Source: a virus. From it: DNA of 24,773 nt. Location of the stretch: IMG/VR virus record IMGVR_UViG_3300025012_000275, positions 1 to 24,773 of that record; one strand, 5' to 3'. The position numbers were made by a program, and so were the translations under genes. Under the pieces are notes generated by a model, which was not told the origin of the DNA, did no database searches, and was given only the letters and a program-made list of their open reading frames with translations. This document shows, one piece after another, positions 21,731 through 24,773 of the stretch; position 1 is the first letter of the stretch; the number at the start of each line of letters is the position of its first letter.

Positions 21731-22299
21731 ACTCTCCTAAACCAGCCCCGGAACCCCTCGTGCAAAGGGTTATTTTTATAATGAATATACTGCTCACCAT
21801 TCATACAATTTAAAAGGATGGATTCGTTTAATTCGTCACTTCCCGGCCTCGACACGATACATCGACCAAGAGTCTTGATAGTGATGCTTCCCAACTGGCC
21901 GTCAACTTTAATGTCGGGGTAAGTTTTGCCGTGCTGGTTTAACATGTTAAGGGCAATCTGTAAAAATTCCACGGCTCTGGTAACGCCCATATTTACTGAC
22001 GTATCAAACAATTCCTTGGCTACCGGCAGAGAAACAAGAGCAACTTCGTCACCTTGGAATCGATCCCAAAAGTTTATTCTGTAAAATTTCTTGACGTGCG
22101 GTAAAAGTTCTTTCTGAACGGCCAGCGGGACTTTGCCATCTTTTTTATATCTGTCAATTATCGGCCACCCCATCCAGGATTTCCAATATACTCTGGAAAT
22201 ACCCGCGTAAGTTTCTTTACCGGGGTCGCCCTTCACGTTTGAAAGGTTTCTACCTTCCATGCGTTCAGTTTCTTCAAAGGATATTTCAAAAGGGTCCAT
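21727..22299 (-). CDS. GH108 endolysin (muramidase) with peptidoglycan-binding domain
   Basis: Phage lysozyme cutting the glycan strand of peptidoglycan at the end of infection. Seen: the N-terminal GH108 motif FEETERMEGRN with catalytic Glu15, then DPGKETYAGIS (residues 25-35), where most members have DPGGxTxxGI, and a middle with FDTSVNMG that matches the family helix; a C-terminal domain (PDIKVDGQLGSITIKTLGR) fitting PG_binding_3. Length 190 aa is normal. No signal peptide, so a holin is needed. It overlaps the membrane protein gene upstream as TAATG, the usual holin-endolysin pairing. Confidence 0.9.
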   Translation of the reverse strand: MDPFEISFEETERMEGRNLSNVKGDPGKETYAGISRVYWKSWMGWPIIDRYKKDGKVPLAVQKELLPHVKKFYRINFWDRFQGDEVALVSLPVAKELFDTSVNMGVTRAVEFLQIALNMLNQHGKTYPDIKVDGQLGSITIKTLGRCIVSRPGSDELNESILLNCMNGEQYIHYKNNPLHEGFRGWFRRV

Positions 22300-22736
22300 T
22301 ATTTTCTACCAAGTTTTTTACTTTCTTCAGCCATATCCCTTTCTTTTAATTGCAAGTATGTAAGTGTAGAGATGTTGGCATTCATGTCGGTAATTGATCT
22401 CAAAAGTGCTTCGTATCTTTCTTCTGTTCGTGCTTGGCCAGTGGCCAGCGCACTAACTTGGTCAGATATTTTTTTCACATCGGCTGCAGCCGTCCCGATA
22501 CTGGCTGCATATTGTGCCTTCATATCATCTCTAACTTCTCTAGTGTAAATGTATGCCCCGCCAATTGATAGTGTTACTAAGATAGACCAACCAACAATCC
22601 GATTTTGCCAAGTAAGCATCTTGGGAATGTTGTCGGTCAATTCCTGCATATTTTTCCGTCGTTCTACTTCAACCCCATGCAACGCGCACTGCCCATCTTC
22701 ACCAAAGGTACATTTTCCTGTTTCATGGGCAGTCAC
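22299..22736 (-). CDS. Membrane-anchored coiled-coil protein, holin candidate
   Basis: 145-aa protein: a hydrophilic N terminus with Cys9 and Cys17, one transmembrane segment (about residues 47-65, VGWSILVTLSIGGAYIYT), then a long helical C terminus likely to form a coiled coil. It sits directly before the endolysin gene (TAATG overlap), so a holin or holin-like role is likely, although most holins are shorter and lack such a long soluble tail. The start is GTG 22736 with AGGAG about 10 bases ahead. Confidence 0.65.
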   Translation of the reverse strand: MTAHETGKCTFGEDGQCALHGVEVERRKNMQELTDNIPKMLTWQNRIVGWSILVTLSIGGAYIYTREVRDDMKAQYAASIGTAAADVKKISDQVSALATGQARTEERYEALLRSITDMNANISTLTYLQLKERDMAEESKKLGRK

Positions 22737-22763
22737 TGTTCATCACTCCTATTATAAAATATA

Positions 22764-23159
22764 CTACGCTTCGTACACTTTTCGATTAAATTTCTTTGAT
22801 CCCTTTTTAAGCATGTGGAATCTTATAACCATGGTTAACTGCCTGCCGACAAATGGCCAGATACCTTTCCTAATCACCGTGTCATGGTAAAACTGATCTG
22901 CTTTGGGCTGCTCATCGTGCGGCAATCGCCCACTATTTATTAAATCACAAAGAATATCATGACCACAGGATGCTTCAATTGTCTGATCGATATCTGGAAA
23001 TGGTCCACTATTTCCGTCCCAGGGATAACCTTGATAAATCTCCAGTTTGCCGGATGGGTATAAATGGAAAAATTTATCTGATATGTCGTAACCGTAAACT
23101 GTTGTCTGTACAGAAAAATTCTCGGCTACAACGTATTCGTATCCTTTCCAGTATTTCAC
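22764..23159 (-). CDS. DUF1353 family protein
   Basis: 131-aa protein of the DUF1353 family, common next to lysis and tail genes of phages of Gram-negative bacteria. Seen: YPSGKLEIYQGYPWDGNSGPF (residues 33-53), EASCGHDILCDLINSGRLP, ADQFYHDTV, then a basic helical C terminus. The conserved HD pairs (GHDILC and YHD) look like a metal site, so an enzymatic role is possible, but the function of the family is unknown to me. GTG start overlaps the preceding stop (GTGA). Confidence 0.85.
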   Translation of the reverse strand: MKYWKGYEYVVAENFSVQTTVYGYDISDKFFHLYPSGKLEIYQGYPWDGNSGPFPDIDQTIEASCGHDILCDLINSGRLPHDEQPKADQFYHDTVIRKGIWPFVGRQLTMVIRFHMLKKGSKKFNRKVYEA

Positions 23160-23245
23160 AGATCACCGGCATCTTCATTGGGGTAGTTACATATCGGACA
23201 TCTCGGTCCTTTGTATTTATGGCCGCATTCTTTGCAAATTACCAT
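23156..23245 (-). CDS. 29-aa zinc-ribbon microprotein
   Basis: Tiny gene coding for two CX2C knuckles: start MVICKECGHKYKGPRCPICNY, then a short acidic end. Its ATG lies over the last codons of the secreted-protein gene, and its TGA overlaps the GTG start of the DUF1353 gene (GTGA). The overlap on both sides and the clean four-Cys ribbon make it a credible gene despite its length. Function unknown. Confidence 0.65.
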   Translation of the reverse strand: MVICKECGHKYKGPRCPICNYPNEDAGDL

Positions 23246-24030
23246 TGCATCAGTACCTCTTTACTGTTATTTCCGTATGGGGCATGAAGATAAATTCCAC
23301 CGTGTGCCGTGCCCCGATCTGCGTCGCCAGTTCCGTTGGGCAGCCCATTACCCGGCTTATATAAAAACCCATCTTTCTCAGCGCGGGAATCTCTGTTGCA
23401 GGTGTCCTCTCTATCCCGGCAATTCTTGTTCGGGTCTTTGACCACGAAAGTCAGTCCGTCCGAAAAGGTGAATTTTACCGGACCTGAGCCAAGGGAGTCG
23501 CCTCTTTTATTAATTCGCCACGCCCATCTTCCGCCGTTCCTTTGCCCGTATGCCTTATATGTCACAGAGTTCTTGTACGTTCCTGGGGTTGCTGGTCCTG
23601 TCGTCTCGCCAGATGTCCCACTGTTGGCCACATAGGTGACACCGTCCGACATTTTAATCACGAACACCAGCGGTCGCGTATATTGGTCGCCGGATTTAAT
23701 CAGCAGAAAAACGGGTGCACCTTTATGTGGGACCCCTTTCCTCGCTACTTCGCCATTTACCGATACCGAGACAACCGACCCGTCCTGCAGTGTCCTGAAC
23801 AAAATCCCCGCAGAACCGTTCCCCTGATCCGTCGATCTTTCGAAGGTGATCGGGTGAGGAAAAACTTTTATCCCTGTTGACGGCACAACTGGATCGGGTA
23901 CAGGTATCGTTGTCCCGCCCGGAAAATACTGGGCACAAAGTGCATTGCACTCGTTGAGGGACTGTGGGATACTTATCGCCCCTGCAGGTACCGCCCATAA
24001 CAGGATAAGGGCCAGGACAAGGCGGAACAT
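23239..24030 (-). CDS. Secreted protein with signal peptide, function unknown
   Basis: 263-aa protein with a classic signal peptide (MFRLVLALILLWAVPAGA, cleavage likely after AGA), so it is exported to the periplasm. The mature part has two Cys close together (ECNALCAQYF), then beta-rich sequence with three similar-looking strands pairs (HPITFERS, PLVFVIKMSDGVTYV, VKFTFSDGLTFVV), and a C-terminal Cys pair and Gly/Asn-rich end. No family recognised. It sits beside the lipoprotein gene, before the lysis genes; host-surface modification, exclusion or envelope disruption are possible (inference). ATG 24030 (GAGGAGG ahead) preferred over TTG 24033. Confidence 0.75.
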   Translation of the reverse strand: MFRLVLALILLWAVPAGAISIPQSLNECNALCAQYFPGGTTIPVPDPVVPSTGIKVFPHPITFERSTDQGNGSAGILFRTLQDGSVVSVSVNGEVARKGVPHKGAPVFLLIKSGDQYTRPLVFVIKMSDGVTYVANSGTSGETTGPATPGTYKNSVTYKAYGQRNGGRWAWRINKRGDSLGSGPVKFTFSDGLTFVVKDPNKNCRDREDTCNRDSRAEKDGFLYKPGNGLPNGTGDADRGTAHGGIYLHAPYGNNSKEVLMQW

Positions 24031-24455
24031 CAATCTACCTCCTCAACTGTTCCCTGTGGCGGGATAACATCTTCAAGCCCCTCCGGTTCAGCAATTTCTT
24101 CAGCAGGAAGTGTAGGATCCAGGAAAACTGGAACCGCTGGCACGGGCTTAACCTCTTCCTTGACCTGGGTCGTGGTGGTAGAGGTCGTAGTTTTCTGCGA
24201 CAGATCCGGCATAAGTTTACCAACGGCATCCCGGATTCCGCCAAGTGCCGCCAAACCACCATCAGTTGCAGCAGAACCCGAAGCATCTTGAGTGGGGGTC
24301 GTAGCGGTGGTTAAACCTTGTGCGTCAGTGCGCATGGTGCCCTTGGAACTACCATTGGTGGTCTGGTTAAATGCGACATCTGTCGGGCTGTAGTTTACCG
24401 AACAGCCGACTAACAATAGCCCCAGTGTAAGTCCTGCGATCAAAGTTTTTATCAT
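24030..24455 (-). CDS. Lipoprotein, function unknown
   Basis: 141-aa lipoprotein: signal sequence MIKTLIAGLTLGLLLVGC with lipobox LVGC, lipidated Cys18, followed by Ser at +2, which in Gram-negative cells favours the outer membrane. The mature part is Thr/Ser/Pro-rich and acidic, without clear fold, with a Thr run (TTTSTTTTQV). Known: phage lipoproteins serve as o-spanins or as superinfection-exclusion factors; o-spanins are usually shorter, so this is open. The ribosome binding site GAGGGA follows an AACCACCA box. Stop overlaps the next ATG as TGATG. Confidence 0.8.
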   Translation of the reverse strand: MIKTLIAGLTLGLLLVGCSVNYSPTDVAFNQTTNGSSKGTMRTDAQGLTTATTPTQDASGSAATDGGLAALGGIRDAVGKLMPDLSQKTTTSTTTTQVKEEVKPVPAVPVFLDPTLPAEEIAEPEGLEDVIPPQGTVEEVD

Positions 24456-24465
24456 TTTGTCCCTC

Positions 24466-24473
24466 TGGTGGTT
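24466..24473 (-). promoter_or_regulatory. AACCACCA box before the lipoprotein gene
   Basis: In the 27-base gap between the decapeptide-repeat gene and the lipoprotein gene, the minus strand reads AACCACCA immediately followed by the ribosome binding site GAGGGA. The same core occurs before purZ and before tail chaperone G. Role unknown. Confidence 0.3.
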
Positions 24474-24482
24474 GTGCGATAA

Positions 24483-24773
24483 CTACTTTTGATTTTTGGC
24501 CCTTTTAATTGCATCGGCCAGCTTTACCCCGCTGGCTACCAAATTACAAATGAAAAGGGAATGAGATTCCATGATTTTGGCCGTTTCGGCGGTCAATTTT
24601 GCCTCAGCAGCAATCTCCGCCAGTTTTGCTTTCTCCTGGGCTGCTTTCTCAGCGTCAAGTTTCTCCTGGGCTGCTTTCTCAGCGTCAAGTTTCTCCTGGG
24701 CTGCTTTCTCAGCGTCAAGTTTCTCCTGGGCTGCTTTCTCAGCGTCAAGTTTCTCCTGGGCTGCTTTCTCAGC
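24483..24773 (-). CDS. Decapeptide-repeat coiled-coil protein, 5' truncated
   Basis: Last 96 residues of a protein whose start lies beyond the right edge. It has at least four complete copies and one partial of the decapeptide QEKLDAEKAA, then a degenerate continuation (QEKAKLAEIAAEAKLTAETAK) and a C-terminal segment with one Cys ending IKRAKNQK. The repeats are Ala/Glu/Lys-rich and should form a long continuous helix or coiled coil, similar in style to TolA-like or scaffold/connector helices. No function can be given. It is the first visible gene of the late operon. Confidence 0.75.
   Translation of the reverse strand, partial: AEKAAQEKLDAEKAAQEKLDAEKAAQEKLDAEKAAQEKLDAEKAAQEKAKLAEIAAEAKLTAETAKIMESHSLFICNLVASGVKLADAIKRAKNQK
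24631..24773. repeat. Exact 30-bp tandem repeats
   Basis: Four complete identical 30-bp units (24631, 24661, 24691, 24721) and a fifth of 23 bases cut by the window edge. The unit begins TTCTCCTGGGCTGCTTTCTC and codes on the minus strand for QEKLDAEKAA. There is no sequence change between copies, so the expansion is recent or actively maintained. Confidence 0.95.

Noticed and set aside
22737-22763. TATAAT on the minus strand before the holin candidate as a promoter
   Set aside because: The hexamer is present, but no reasonable -35 box lies 16-18 bases upstream, and the gap is only 27 bases inside an operon.
24631-24773. CRISPR array
   Set aside because: The 30-bp repeats are contiguous without spacers and stay in frame in a protein-coding gene.
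2-24773. Prophage or Mu-like transposable phage
   Set aside because: Some tail proteins resemble those of Mu-like siphophages, but no integrase, transposase, repressor, att site or host flank is visible in this window.
2-24773. tRNA or other structured RNA genes
   Set aside because: No cloverleaf-like segment was seen; nearly all bases are covered by coding frames and the gaps are under 80 bases.

Overview
The window is part of a tailed double-stranded DNA phage genome, most likely a long-tailed siphovirus. It carries a family A phage polymerase, SSB, a tape-measure gene preceded by a frameshifted G/GT chaperone pair, neck proteins, a GH108 endolysin and tail-tip proteins. There are no host housekeeping genes, rRNA or tRNA. 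The GH108 lysozyme and lipoprotein fit a Gram-negative host, but the sequence alone does not name one. No integrase, repressor, transposase or CRISPR array was seen.

Left arm (1-5254, plus strand) is a tightly packed replication and nucleotide-metabolism operon. In order it encodes the C-terminal part of a family A DNA polymerase, a 45-aa Cys-rich protein, SSB, two small unknown proteins, a PurZ-like member of the adenylosuccinate synthetase superfamily, a dATP/dGTP diphosphohydrolase-family protein, a 66-aa Cys-rich protein, a DatZ-like HD phosphohydrolase, a DEDDh 3'-5' exonuclease and a VRR-NUC nuclease. This is the gene set of the 2-aminoadenine (dZ) pathway. dGTP would be cut to dGMP, PurZ would join it to aspartate, host PurB and kinases would finish dZTP, DatZ would remove dATP, and the polymerase would write a Z-containing genome.

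Right arm (5235-24773, minus strand, read right to left) is one long late operon meeting the first convergently, with a 20-bp overlap of stop ends. In transcription order it holds: a decapeptide-repeat protein (cut by the window), lipoprotein, secreted protein, 29-aa zinc ribbon, DUF1353 protein, membrane-anchored coiled-coil protein, endolysin, tail fibre with LamG-like region, four small accessory genes, neck and tail-completion genes (adaptor, head closure, HK97-gp10-like, tail terminator), major tail protein, G and GT chaperones, tape measure, two distal tail proteins, three tandem paralogous tail-tip proteins, a zinc-finger protein, a chimeric LamG/repeat/hub protein and three small terminal proteins. 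Lysis genes sit before the neck genes, and the capsid and terminase genes are presumably beyond the right edge.

The most notable points are the dZ cassette with unusual active-site residues in both PurZ and the polymerase, the chimeric hub gene whose base composition changes inside a ten-copy LxQxY repeat array, three tandem diverged tail-tip paralogs, a clear A AAA AAC frameshift site, an AACCACCA box recurring in the rare intergenic spacers, and exact 30-bp tandem repeats at the right edge.
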